This document shows, piece by piece, positions 8,985 to 17,885 of a DNA stretch of 64,000 bases. A model generated the notes under the pieces. The model saw only the letters and a list, made by a program, of their open reading frames with translations, was not told the DNA's origin and ran no database searches. This DNA comes from a bacterium (lineage in GTDB: Bacteria > Planctomycetota > Planctomycetia > Kolteriales > Kolteriaceae): the NCBI GenBank assembly GCA_019753235.1, contig JAIELF010000026.1, forward strand, positions 1 to 64,000, written 5' to 3'. The position numbers and the translations under genes are program-made. Position 1 is the stretch's first letter. Every line of letters starts with the position of its first letter.

Positions 8985-9218
8985 GGTCCGCGCCCTTTTT
9001 CTGCATTCACTGGCCGGCGCGGATAACCCTCCTGCTCACTTTCCGCAATCGGAAACGAAGTCCCAGACACTCCTCTGGAAGACCAGATAGTTCGGGCAGG
9101 ATGGGAGGGGATCTGTCGCGACATCAAGATTGCTTGCGTGATGGGTTAAACGAAAACGGGCGACCTGCTCGGCCGCCCGTTCGCTTACTGTTCGTCCACC
9201 GTCGGCTCACCCAGTCGA
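8985..9218. other. Non-coding stretch between ppdK repeats and phospholipase-like gene
   Basis: With the adjoining repeat block at 9219-9322 this makes 338 bp without a gene. It holds the candidate ppdK terminator at 9155-9181 and presumably the promoter of the phospholipase-like gene (start 8984). No convincing -35/-10 pair was picked out by eye. Confidence 0.5.
9155..9181 (-). terminator. Rho-independent terminator of ppdK
   Basis: AACGGGCG (9155-9162) and CGCCCGTT (9174-9181) form a perfect GC-rich 8-bp stem with an 11-nt loop. On the minus strand the stem runs into TTTTCGTTT. It lies about 140 nt beyond the ppdK stop codon, past the 26-bp repeat block. This is the clearest intrinsic terminator found in the window. 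Confidence 0.7.
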
Positions 9219-9322
9219 TTACGCCTGAGCGGCGGCTTTGGCCATTATCCCTGAGCGGCGGCTTTGGCCATTATCCCTGAGCGGCGGCTTTGGCCATTAT
9301 CCCTGAGCGGCGGCTTTGGCCG
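9219..9322 (-). repeat. Four tandem 26-bp units abutting the ppdK stop codon
   Basis: Four head-to-tail 26-bp units fill exactly 104 bp between 9219 and the last base before the ppdK stop codon. Read on the minus strand each unit runs GGCCAAAGCCGCCGCTCAGG and ends in TAA; only the outermost unit and one junction base differ. The last 27 coding bases of ppdK (9323-9349) are a diverged copy of the same unit, again ending in TAA. The array therefore looks like a duplication of the gene's own stop-codon region by replication slippage. Confidence 0.95.
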
Positions 9323-12106
9323 TTACCCCTTGGCGGCGGCTTTGGCCGCCTTGGCCTTGGCGGCGGCTTCCTTTTTGGCGAGCTTGGCGGCCTTCTCTTC
9401 CAGAACGGCCTGCGCGGCTGCCAAGCGAGCAATCGGAATTCGATACGGCGAGCAGCTCACATAATCTAGGCCGATCCCATGGCAGAACTTAACGCTCTTC
9501 GGATCCCCGCCATGTTCGCCGCAGATGCCGACCTTCAACTCCTTGCGGGTCGATCGGCCTCGCTCGACGCCAATCCTCATCAGCCCGCCGACTCCATCGA
9601 TATCAACCGATTGAAAAGGATCGGTCGGCACAATGTCGTGCTCGCGGTAATAGGTGATGAATGGTCCATAGTCATCTCGGCTCATTCCGAGAGCCGTCTG
9701 CGTCAAGTCGTTAGTGCCGAAACTGAAGAACTCCGCCTTGCCCGCAATCTGATCCGCGCAGATTGCCGCTCGCGGTACTTCAATCATCGTCCCGACCATG
9801 TAATCGACGGTGACGCCGGTCTCGGCGAAAACCTTCGTCGCGACGTCGCGAACGATCTTCTCCTGATTGGAGAGTTCCGTGACGTAGCCGACAAGCGGGA
9901 TCATCACTTCTGGCTTGACGTCGACACCTTCCTTCTTGACCGCACAGGCGGCTTCGAAGATCGCCCGCGCTTGCATGGCCGTGATCTCAGGGTAGACGAT
10001 TCCGAGCCGGCAACCACGATGCCCCAGCATCGGATTCTGTTCATGTAGTTCCTCGACTCGCCGCTTGACGTCATCGATCGATTTCTCGATCTTCTGCGCG
10101 AGTTCCTCTTGCTCGTGATGACCGTGGGGCAAGAACTCGTGCAACGGCGGGTCGAGCAGTCGCACCGTCACCGGCCGATCAGCCATTTCGCGGAACAAAC
10201 CAGCAAAATCGTCACGCTGGAATGGCAGAAGCTTGGCAAGGGCTTTCACCCGGTCCGCTTCGGTGTCGGCGAGAATCATCTCGCGGATCTCGTCGATATG
10301 GTCAAAGAACATGTGCTCGGTCCGGCACAGACCGATTCCCTCGGCACCGAAGGCGATCGATCGAGCGGCTTGGTCCGGCTGATCCGCATTCGCGCGAACG
10401 CGAAGCTTTCGATACTTGTCGGCCCATTCCATGATCTGTTTGAAATTCTTGTAGACCGTCGACTTGTTGGGTGACAGGGTCTTGTCAATCAAGACCTGAA
10501 TCACCTCGCTGGGCCGAGTCTCCACCCGACCGGCAAAGATCTCGCCGGTGAAGCCGTCGATGGAGATATCCTCGCCTTGCTTCAGAATTCTTTCGCCGAC
10601 GCGAACCACTTCGTTCTTGTAGTCGATTTCCAGGGCGCTTGCTCCGACGACGCAGACCTTCCCCATCTGTCGACTCACAAGGGCCGCATGCGAGCTTGTT
10701 CCACCGAGCGCGGTGAGAATGCCCAGAGCGGCCTGCATCCCGCGAATGTCTTCGGGACTGGTCTCGCGACGGACAAGAATCAACTTGGCGGCAGGATCGC
10801 GATGAATGATCTCCTCGGCATCGCTGGCGTGGAAACAGATCTTGCCGGTAGCCGCGCCGGGGCCTGCATTGATTCCGATGGTAAGAAGATTGCCCGCGTC
10901 TTTTGCTTTCTTCTTGCCGGCCTGGTCGAAGATCGGCTGCAGCAGTTGGTTTAAGTCGTCCGGCGGAATCCGCTTCACGCCGATTGCCTCTTCCTTGGTG
11001 ATCTTCTTCTCTTTGACAAGGTCGCAAGCAATCCGGACGGCCGCGAAACCGGTCCGCTTGGCGTTCCGGGTTTGCAGGATCCATACCCGGCCTCGCTGAA
11101 TCGTGAACTCGATATCCTGCACATCGCGGTAATGATTTTCGAGCTTGTTGCACAGGTCGGTGAACTGACCGAATGCTTCGGGCATGTCCTGGCCGAGCGT
11201 CTCTTCGATTCGCTTGGGGGTCCGGATGCCGGCAACAACATCCTCTCCCTGGGCGTTGATCAAGTAATCGCCGTTGATTCCCGGCGTGCCGAGCGAACCA
11301 TCCCGTGTGAGCGCGACACCCGTCGCCGAATCGTCGCCCAGATTGCCGTAGACCATCGCCTGGACGTTGCACGCGGTTCCCCAACTGTGCGGGATGCCGT
11401 ACTGCCGACGATAGACGACGGCTCGGTCGTTATTCCAACTGCCGAAGACGGCACCGATGGCGCCCCACATTTGTTCGCGCGGGTCGGTCGGGAACTCTTT
11501 GCCCGTCCGCTTGCGAACAGCATCTTTGAATTCTGCGACAAGCTCTTTGAGAGATGCTACATCGAGTTCGTTGTCGAAGGTGACATGGCGAGAATGCTTC
11601 TTCGCTTCGAGAATCTCTTCGAACGGATCGAGATCCAGCTTGCTCTGCGGCTTAAGGCCGAGAACCACATCGCCGTACATCTGCACGAATCGGCGATAGC
11701 TGTCCCACGCGAATCGTTCGTTGCCGGAAGCCTTGGCGAGGGCTTCGACGGTGGTGTCGTTCATGCCGATGTTCAGAACCGTGTCCATCATTCCCGGCAT
11801 GCTTTCTCGCGCGCCGCTTCGACAGGAAACGAGGAGTGGATTGGTCGTGTCGCCGAACTTGGCTTCCATGACCTTTTCCATCTGCGCGAGGGCCTGTTCG
11901 ACTTGGTCTTGGATGCCGGGGGGATACTTTCCGCCGTGGTCGGAGAAATAGATGCAAGCTTCGGTGGTGAGCGTGAAACCGGCGGGAACGGGCAGGCCGA
12001 TATTGACCATTTCCGCCAGGTTGGCTCCCTTGCCCCCTAAAAGTGCTCGCTGGGTGGCGTTGCCTTCCGCTTTATCGCCGCCAAAGAAATAGACGTGCTT
12101 GGTCAT
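9323..12106 (-). CDS. ppdK: Pyruvate, phosphate dikinase
   Basis: 927 residues from ATG 12106, preceded by GAGGGAG; in-frame codons further upstream lack a ribosome binding site. The enzyme interconverts pyruvate, ATP and phosphate with phosphoenolpyruvate, AMP and PPi. Visible features: N-terminal nucleotide-binding domain opening VYFFGGDKAEG and GGKGANLAEM, the swivelling phosphohistidine domain with LGGTSSHAALVSRQ (His near 460), and the C-terminal PEP-binding TIM barrel with EGIGLCRTEHMFF and CGEHGGDP including its catalytic Cys. After the conserved end (CSPYRIPIARLAAAQA) there is an unusual tail of about 30 residues rich in Ala and Lys. The DNA encoding that tail is related to the 26-bp repeats downstream. 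A PPi-type phosphofructokinase at 34435 fits a PPi-linked glycolysis. Confidence 0.97.
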   Translation of the reverse strand: MTKHVYFFGGDKAEGNATQRALLGGKGANLAEMVNIGLPVPAGFTLTTEACIYFSDHGGKYPPGIQDQVEQALAQMEKVMEAKFGDTTNPLLVSCRSGARESMPGMMDTVLNIGMNDTTVEALAKASGNERFAWDSYRRFVQMYGDVVLGLKPQSKLDLDPFEEILEAKKHSRHVTFDNELDVASLKELVAEFKDAVRKRTGKEFPTDPREQMWGAIGAVFGSWNNDRAVVYRRQYGIPHSWGTACNVQAMVYGNLGDDSATGVALTRDGSLGTPGINGDYLINAQGEDVVAGIRTPKRIEETLGQDMPEAFGQFTDLCNKLENHYRDVQDIEFTIQRGRVWILQTRNAKRTGFAAVRIACDLVKEKKITKEEAIGVKRIPPDDLNQLLQPIFDQAGKKKAKDAGNLLTIGINAGPGAATGKICFHASDAEEIIHRDPAAKLILVRRETSPEDIRGMQAALGILTALGGTSSHAALVSRQMGKVCVVGASALEIDYKNEVVRVGERILKQGEDISIDGFTGEIFAGRVETRPSEVIQVLIDKTLSPNKSTVYKNFKQIMEWADKYRKLRVRANADQPDQAARSIAFGAEGIGLCRTEHMFFDHIDEIREMILADTEADRVKALAKLLPFQRDDFAGLFREMADRPVTVRLLDPPLHEFLPHGHHEQEELAQKIEKSIDDVKRRVEELHEQNPMLGHRGCRLGIVYPEITAMQARAIFEAACAVKKEGVDVKPEVMIPLVGYVTELSNQEKIVRDVATKVFAETGVTVDYMVGTMIEVPRAAICADQIAGKAEFFSFGTNDLTQTALGMSRDDYGPFITYYREHDIVPTDPFQSVDIDGVGGLMRIGVERGRSTRKELKVGICGEHGGDPKSVKFCHGIGLDYVSCSPYRIPIARLAAAQAVLEEKAAKLAKKEAAAKAKAAKAAAKG

Positions 12107-12469
12107 CAAACTCCCTCTGGTGTATCCGTTTGCAGTCGCTATCGGCCGCGCGGAGAAAGCTTCTTTTTCCGCGTACACCGGCGCGACGCCACCCCTTCGT
12201 TCATCAACCGATGTTTGGGGACATACGGTCGCCTACGCGCCGGCTCCAGGGCCGAACCAAGGCCTAGCCAAGGCCTAGTCGCGTCTAAAAAGGTACGGGA
12301 TATCAATCCGCCCTGCCACCGTCTATCGTTCGTAACCAAGGTTCGGGTTGGGCGTGGGACGATCCGATTGCATTTGCTTAATTCAGCGATCTCGATTCCA
12401 ATAGTCGGCGGAAATCGACGTTTCATGCATTTTCGAATCGTTTTCTCCATATGGGGCAAGGGACCGCGG
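12107..12469. other. Divergent intergenic region between ppdK and a secreted protein gene
   Basis: A 363-bp spacer between oppositely transcribed genes, so it should contain both promoters. Apart from an 11-bp tandem duplication at 12257-12278 I see no recognisable element. Open frames crossing it look like upstream extensions of the neighbouring genes without ribosome binding sites. Confidence 0.5.
12257..12278. repeat. 11-bp tandem direct repeat
   Basis: CCAAGGCCTAG occurs twice without a gap, at 12257-12267 and 12268-12278, in the divergent promoter region between ppdK and the secreted protein gene. It contains the palindrome AGGCCT. It could be a paired binding site or a slippage product. 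Confidence 0.6.
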
Positions 12470-14449
12470 ATGAATACGCTCGGCAAAATGATTCGCCCAT
12501 CGGCGATGGCGCTTTTGATTTTATGGTCGTCGGGATGGACTTTCGCGCAGCCGCCCGCCAATGCCAACGCAGATCCGGACGCTCTGCTACCTTTATCAAC
12601 GTCCCTCTACTTTCGTTGGCATGCGCAAAGCGAGTATGCGGACCTCTGGAAAGAGTCGATGGCGTACGGCGTGCTCGTGAAGAGTGGTCTGTCGGATTTC
12701 ATCGGGGCGCTGTTGACGCCGGACAACGTGTCGGCCCTGCTCGCCGGCTTCAGTGTTCCAGAGGAACAAACGGCGCAGGTCGACGCGATCGTTCGAGGTC
12801 TTCTTCAGCATTCGGTTGAGCACGGCTTGGTCATGGGGGGAGACCTTCGACCTCTCACCGGCGAATTGACGATCGTGCTTCCGCAGGGGGCCGGCACGGA
12901 ATGGGCGGGCCGAATCGATTCCCTCGTGCGGGACTACGCAAAGAGTCAGTCCCTCGAGGTCAAAGAGCAACCCTTGTTCGGTCGCGCGGTCGCAACGGTC
13001 AAGATTCAGACCTTCTTCCTCAATTGGTGGAATGAAGGGAAGCACTTGGTGCTCTCCATCAATCAGCTTGGCCCCAATAAACCGGTCGGCCGAGCGGCCG
13101 GGAAGGGGGATGCGTTTCCAAAGTCGCCTCGCTATGCGTCATTCAAACGGAAGCGTGATTATGCCGTGATCGAAGAGTTCGCGATCGATCTCGAACCGAT
13201 CATGAAACTCCTCCCCGCAGGAGGGGTCGAGATCGCCAAGACGATCGACATGCTGGGAGCCAAGGGCCTGAAGGGATTGATTCTGACGACCGGTCTGGAA
13301 GGGAAGATGCTTCGGACCGACTGGGATGTGCTCATGTCCCCCGAGCGAAACGGGTTGCTCTCGATGCTGGGAGGCCCCGCGCTCGATTTGAAAAAACTTC
13401 CGCAACTGCCGGCCGATCGGGACTTTCTCTACGCGACCACGATCAACTGGACGAAGGTCTATGACGAAATCTTCGCGGCCCTTTTGAAGATGGGCGAGAT
13501 CTATCCCGACATGGGTTTGGAAACCGCTCCCGCCATGGTGGAAGCGTTCGAAGAGACGCTTGGCTACCAGTTCCGCGACGAGATTTTTGCCTCGTTGGGG
13601 GAGCAGATCATTCTGTATTCGAGTCCGACCGACGGCCCACTGTTCACCGGTGTATCGATGGCTGTCAGCGTCAAGGATTCGGCGGTGATCGGCGGCGCGA
13701 TCGACCGCGTCGTCGACCTGGTCGGTCTGATGGATTCGAAGTTTCTGCTGGAAAAAGTCGAACGAAGTGGCGTGACCTACTGGATCGCGGGCTATTCCGA
13801 GTCCGCGATGCCGATGGCGCCGACGCTGGCGTTGGGAAAGAACTGGTTGGTGTTGACCGCGATCAGTCCCGCGGCAGCGACGCGGTTTTTTGAGCTACAA
13901 GAGAGCGGGGCCGGCTCGAACTCGGCATGGGCCAACATTGATACCAAAGGTGTTCCGGGAACGGTGACAGGCGTGATCCAACACGATCCTCGACGGGCGA
14001 TCGAGTTTATCGCGTCATTCTTGCCGATGATGGCCGCGACCGTGCGGAACATGCAGTCGGATATCAAGATCGATCTGACCCGCGCTCCGCGGGCAGACGT
14101 GGTGGTGGCCCATGTCGCGCCGAGCCACTCGATCACGTCCTTTGACGAGGAAGGCCTACACTGTGTCAGCCGATACTCGTTGCCTTTGACGAATCCGGAA
14201 CTGATGGCGCCGACGTACGGATTGATCATCGGGACTCTTTTCACTTTCGGGATCGCCCCGCCGGCGGATCAGCCACTCGTGGATCAGCTCTTTGAAGACG
14301 AAGGGGCTGAAGGGGAAATGCCGGCGGGTGAAGAGCCTCCACCGGAACAGGAAGCCGGCCCGGCAGAGCCTGCCGATGAAAAGCCGGCGGGCGACATGAC
14401 CCGTCGCGAGCGTTCTCGCCCCGTTCGCGCCATGACCTATCTTCGATGA
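12470..14449 (+). CDS. Secreted protein of unknown function
   Basis: 659 residues from ATG 12470, chosen because it opens a good signal peptide (MNTLGKMIRPSAM, hydrophobic core, then FAQPPANA). The ribosome binding site is weak, and ATG 12425 is an in-frame alternative. The mature part is a mixed alpha/beta protein without recognisable catalytic motifs. It alternates segments such as DALLPLSTSLYFRW and VVVAHVAPSH and resembles a group of large planctomycete secreted proteins (DUF3352-like) only in general pattern. The last 55 residues are rich in Pro, Glu and Ala and end with a basic stretch (RRERSRPVR). It converges with the WD40 gene, leaving 12 bp between the two stop codons. Confidence 0.6.
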   Translation: MNTLGKMIRPSAMALLILWSSGWTFAQPPANANADPDALLPLSTSLYFRWHAQSEYADLWKESMAYGVLVKSGLSDFIGALLTPDNVSALLAGFSVPEEQTAQVDAIVRGLLQHSVEHGLVMGGDLRPLTGELTIVLPQGAGTEWAGRIDSLVRDYAKSQSLEVKEQPLFGRAVATVKIQTFFLNWWNEGKHLVLSINQLGPNKPVGRAAGKGDAFPKSPRYASFKRKRDYAVIEEFAIDLEPIMKLLPAGGVEIAKTIDMLGAKGLKGLILTTGLEGKMLRTDWDVLMSPERNGLLSMLGGPALDLKKLPQLPADRDFLYATTINWTKVYDEIFAALLKMGEIYPDMGLETAPAMVEAFEETLGYQFRDEIFASLGEQIILYSSPTDGPLFTGVSMAVSVKDSAVIGGAIDRVVDLVGLMDSKFLLEKVERSGVTYWIAGYSESAMPMAPTLALGKNWLVLTAISPAAATRFFELQESGAGSNSAWANIDTKGVPGTVTGVIQHDPRRAIEFIASFLPMMAATVRNMQSDIKIDLTRAPRADVVVAHVAPSHSITSFDEEGLHCVSRYSLPLTNPELMAPTYGLIIGTLFTFGIAPPADQPLVDQLFEDEGAEGEMPAGEEPPPEQEAGPAEPADEKPAGDMTRRERSRPVRAMTYLR

Positions 14450-14461
14450 TCGCGCGTCGGG

Positions 14462-16297
14462 TTAGATCAGGCTGGCGCGATCAATGAGATAGCAAGCGCT
14501 ATTGGCGTTGCCCACGATCAAGGTTTGGCCATCTTGCGTGAAGGCGAGAGTTCGCGGGCGAGCTTCGACCTCAATATTCCCCGTCATTCGCCAGCTTTCG
14601 ACTTCCCAAGATCGAATGCCCCCGTCGTCGCTGACGCTGACGAGAATTTCGCTTTCGCGATCGAAGATAATCCCCGTCGTGTTGCCGTCGGTCCCCGAAA
14701 GTTCCTTCACCACCCGGGCGGTGGACAGATCCCAAACGACGATGTTGTTCTCCAGATCGACACCTGCGAGGAATCTCGCATCGGGACTGAAAGCCAGCGA
14801 TGTCGCTCCGCGAGCGAATGAGAGATGAAGCTTGATGGCTTTCGTATCCCAAAGAGCGGTCGCCCCTTCGCCCCCTTCGTTCCAGAGAATACCGCTGGCG
14901 GCCACGATGGGGAGTGTCGGATGGTACGCGATCGCTTCCACGGTTCCGCAGTTGGTCGCCTCTGGGATGATCAGCGTCGCTTCTCCGGTTTGTGGGTTCC
15001 AGAGCCTGACCATCCCATCGCTTCCGGCCGAGCTGGCGACTTCAAGACCATCGGGACGTATTGCCAGCAGCTTGGCGGGGACACGGACGTGCCCCTCGAA
15101 AATCGTCGTGGGCGTGATGCCGGCACGATCGAAGAGGGCGATCTTGCCCGATTCGGTTCCGACGGCGATCTGGCCGGCCGGCGTCGAGGCGACGGCCAAA
15201 ACGTTTTCCCCTTCGAGAGCGATGCCGCGCGAGCGACTAGTACGAGCATCAAAAAACTCGAGGCGACCCTCGCTGTACGAGATCGCGACGGCTGGGCCTG
15301 TTCCCGAGGCAATCGAGACCACGCTGGATCGAGCCTCGCTCTCTGTGCCGATCGGCTCGGCCGCAGCGATGGGGATGAATTGAATGATGCGGTCTAAACC
15401 CGCGGTGGCGGCCCAGCGTCCATCTCTGCTCAACACGAGCCGGCGAAGAGGCGAACGATGGGCATGCCATTCTCCCTTGACCTTAAGCTTCTTGTAATCC
15501 CACAGGCGCAAGTAGCCGTTGGAGTCGCCGCAAACAATTCCATGGCCATCGGGTGTGAACGCGACCGTGTGAACGCATTCGCCTTGCCCGTTGAGCAAGG
15601 AGAGAAGCTCGCCGGTTTTAGCATCCCATACGCGAACCGAGGTATCCCAGCCGGCCGAGGCGATTCGATCGCCGGCAGGATTCCACGCAAGATCATCGAC
15701 GCGATCGGTGTGCCCTTCGAGTTTGCCTGCCAGATCGCCTGTTTTCGTGTCCCAGATCATCACGAGCCGGTCTTCGGACGCGCTGGCCAGGAATCGACCG
15801 TCGGCCGAGAACGCCAACGCGCAGATTTCGTCGTGATGGCCGGTGAAAACGCGAACGAGCTTCCCTCGTTGTGAATCCCAAAGGCGGACTTTGTGATCGT
15901 CATGACCCGAGGCAAGCCATCGAGAATCAGGGCTGAATACCAGCGCGGTCATCCATGCCGGGTCTTCGTGCTTGCCGATGAGCTCGCCTTCGTTGGCATC
16001 CCAGATCGAAATGCCGTCGCTGCCCGAGGCGAGAAATCGACCATCTCGGCTGAAAGCCCAACAGGTCTCGATCTCGCTGAGGAGGACCGATTGCGTCATG
16101 TTGCCATTGTTCGGGTTCCATTGTCGAAGAATGCCACCATCTTCGAGGGTCAAGCAACGATGGTCTGGTGTGAACGCCAGCGCGAGGACGTCCCCATCGA
16201 CGCGACCGCGCAGTTCGCCGAGAACTTGGCGAACTTCGGGGATCAGGAATCGACCCTTGATGCGGTGATGAGACTGAGAAGCAATTGAGCCGGCCAT
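14462..16297 (-). CDS. WD40 repeat protein
   Basis: 611 residues made almost entirely of WD40 repeats. At least ten end in WD, WN or WE, for example ASGSDGISIWD, ASGHDDHKVRLWD, ASASEDRLVMIWD, ASAGWDTSVRVWD and AGVDLENNIVVWD. The number fits one or two seven-bladed propellers, which usually serve as protein-binding scaffolds. There is no signal peptide, kinase domain or membrane segment, unlike many planctomycete WD40 proteins that are fused to serine/threonine kinases. The start at 16297 gives a short N-terminal region before the first blade. Partner and role are unknown. Confidence 0.85.
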   Translation of the reverse strand: MAGSIASQSHHRIKGRFLIPEVRQVLGELRGRVDGDVLALAFTPDHRCLTLEDGGILRQWNPNNGNMTQSVLLSEIETCWAFSRDGRFLASGSDGISIWDANEGELIGKHEDPAWMTALVFSPDSRWLASGHDDHKVRLWDSQRGKLVRVFTGHHDEICALAFSADGRFLASASEDRLVMIWDTKTGDLAGKLEGHTDRVDDLAWNPAGDRIASAGWDTSVRVWDAKTGELLSLLNGQGECVHTVAFTPDGHGIVCGDSNGYLRLWDYKKLKVKGEWHAHRSPLRRLVLSRDGRWAATAGLDRIIQFIPIAAAEPIGTESEARSSVVSIASGTGPAVAISYSEGRLEFFDARTSRSRGIALEGENVLAVASTPAGQIAVGTESGKIALFDRAGITPTTIFEGHVRVPAKLLAIRPDGLEVASSAGSDGMVRLWNPQTGEATLIIPEATNCGTVEAIAYHPTLPIVAASGILWNEGGEGATALWDTKAIKLHLSFARGATSLAFSPDARFLAGVDLENNIVVWDLSTARVVKELSGTDGNTTGIIFDRESEILVSVSDDGGIRSWEVESWRMTGNIEVEARPRTLAFTQDGQTLIVGNANSACYLIDRASLI

Positions 16298-16385
16298 GAT
16301 TGCGTGACTCCGCTGGGGACGGGAGAGCGCGTTTGCCGATCGGCCTGGCCCGATCGCCCGTGCGCTCGATTCGAGAAAACATAGG

Positions 16386-17552
16386 TCACGACCTTGGGTG
16401 GTGCCGAAGAAGATCTGCGGACTTCAGTGAATCGTTGCCAAACCTAAGTCTGATGGCATCGACGGCCTGGTCGACTTGTCGGCTGGAATCGTCGACAGAT
16501 TCGTCAAAAAGAGAAGGCTGACGCGTTTTAGGCCGAACCAGGCCTGAAACCCCCACCCCGAGCAACCGAATCCCCTGTCGGGCGGGCCGATGCCATTCGT
16601 GCCAGATGGCTTGGGTCGCCTCCCAGACCAAGCGAGTCTGGTCGGTCGGCTCGGAGAGGGTTCGTTGGCGAGTGATGGTACGGAAGTTGGCGAGTCGGAT
16701 TTTGAGGGTTATCGTGGTGGCGAGGAATTTTTCGCCTCTCAGGCGTTGAGCCACTTCATCGGCCAGCAGATGTAGTTCCGAGTGGAGTTCTGCCGAATCG
16801 GTGAGGTCCTCCTCAAAGGTCTCCTCATGACTGATCGATTGCGGTTCTCGCTCGGGGACAACCGGTCGGGGATCGATGCCTTGAGCCAGTTCCCAAAGAT
16901 GTCTCCCTTGCCGACCGAGTTCTTGTGTCAGTCGCTCGGGAGTGAAACGTCGCAGGTCGGCAATCGTGGTGATGCCGAGCTTGGTGAGTTTCTTACCAGT
17001 TGCTTCCCCCACCCCCCAAAGTCGACTCACCGGCAGCGGGCCGAGAAAATCGACGACCTCTGCCGGGCGGACCATGACGAAGCCATTCGGTTTGCCGGCA
17101 TCGGAGGCGATTTTGGCAACGAATTTGACTGGGGCGATCCCCACCGAGGCGATCAGTTTGGTCTGGTCGCGAATCATTTGCTTCATCTGCATCGCCATCT
17201 TCTCGGCCGGGCCGAGGCTGGCCTGGCTTCCAGCGACATCCAGAAAAGCTTCATCCAGTGAAAGAGGTTCCACGAGTGGCGTGAAGAGCGCGAAGATATT
17301 CCGAATTTGCTGAGATACTTCGCGATAGACGCCGAAGCGGTGGGGCTGAACAACCGCTTTGGGACAAAGGCGAAGAGCCTGTTGCATGGGCATGGCGCTT
17401 CGGCAGCCGAAAGCACGTGCCTCGTAAGAGGCTGCCGCCACGACACTTCGAGCCGTCACCCCGCCGACGAGGACCGGTTGGCCGCGAAGCTCGGGAAAGT
17501 CCCGCTGCTCGACGGAGGCGAAAAAGGCATCCATGTCGACGTGAATGATCAT
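16386..17552 (-). CDS. dinB: DNA polymerase IV (Y-family translesion polymerase)
   Basis: 388 residues, a normal length for DinB. It copies past damaged template bases with low fidelity. Seen: the N-terminal metal-binding motif HVDMDAFFASVE (residues 4-15), the nucleotide region YEARAFGCRS, the catalytic SLDEAFLD at 98-105 and a helix-hairpin-helix of the thumb around GVGEATGKKL. The little finger domain follows (SISHEETFEED). The C-terminus lacks an obvious beta-clamp binding pentapeptide, though PSLFDE near residue 362 could serve. No LexA-like box was noticed in the 300 bp upstream. It is transcribed away from the ABC transporter pair. Confidence 0.95.
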   Translation of the reverse strand: MIIHVDMDAFFASVEQRDFPELRGQPVLVGGVTARSVVAAASYEARAFGCRSAMPMQQALRLCPKAVVQPHRFGVYREVSQQIRNIFALFTPLVEPLSLDEAFLDVAGSQASLGPAEKMAMQMKQMIRDQTKLIASVGIAPVKFVAKIASDAGKPNGFVMVRPAEVVDFLGPLPVSRLWGVGEATGKKLTKLGITTIADLRRFTPERLTQELGRQGRHLWELAQGIDPRPVVPEREPQSISHEETFEEDLTDSAELHSELHLLADEVAQRLRGEKFLATTITLKIRLANFRTITRQRTLSEPTDQTRLVWEATQAIWHEWHRPARQGIRLLGVGVSGLVRPKTRQPSLFDESVDDSSRQVDQAVDAIRLRFGNDSLKSADLLRHHPRS

Positions 17553-17885
17553 GCGATCAATCGTAACAAGCAGCGATTCAAAGGGGAATAAAGCGTAGTC
17601 GATGATCGGGTTCGGACGAAGGTCGGCAGGTCGGGTCCGCAGGGGGTCATTTCAACTTTGCCGATTATTCTTCGTTGGCTTAGCGGGCCCGGGAGTTCTG
17701 GAGCCTGCGGTTCGAGATTTTAGGTAAGAGGGACGTCGGGAAGCCGATAGAGCCATCGAGGGGGATGGCCGATCTCAGCCGTACGCGGGAAAAAAGATCG
17801 GACCGATGCTCTCCCACCACGTCGGCACGTCAAGGAAGATGGCCGACCTCCCGTCATGCGAACTTCTGGGGCGAAGGCGACAGGG
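17553..17885. other. Divergent intergenic region, dinB / ABC transporter
   Basis: A 333-bp spacer that must carry the promoters of dinB (minus) and the ABC transporter pair (plus). I see no palindrome, repeat or RNA gene that stands out. Confidence 0.5.

Noticed and set aside
9219-9322. Possible CRISPR array from the evenly spaced repeats
   Set aside because: The units are contiguous without spacers and derive from the ppdK end. No cas genes are nearby.
9264-9464. 66-codon frame across the 26-bp repeats
   Set aside because: The peptide is a translation of the repeat and the ppdK antisense strand. It is not a gene.
10485-12040. Long open frames of 299 and 322 codons inside ppdK on both strands
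   Set aside because: The ppdK frame is conserved throughout, and the alternative translations are low-complexity and Arg-rich.
17700-17723. tRNA-like TGCGGTTCGAGATTTT sequence
   Set aside because: It recalls a T-arm, but no acceptor stem, anticodon arm or D-arm can be built around it.
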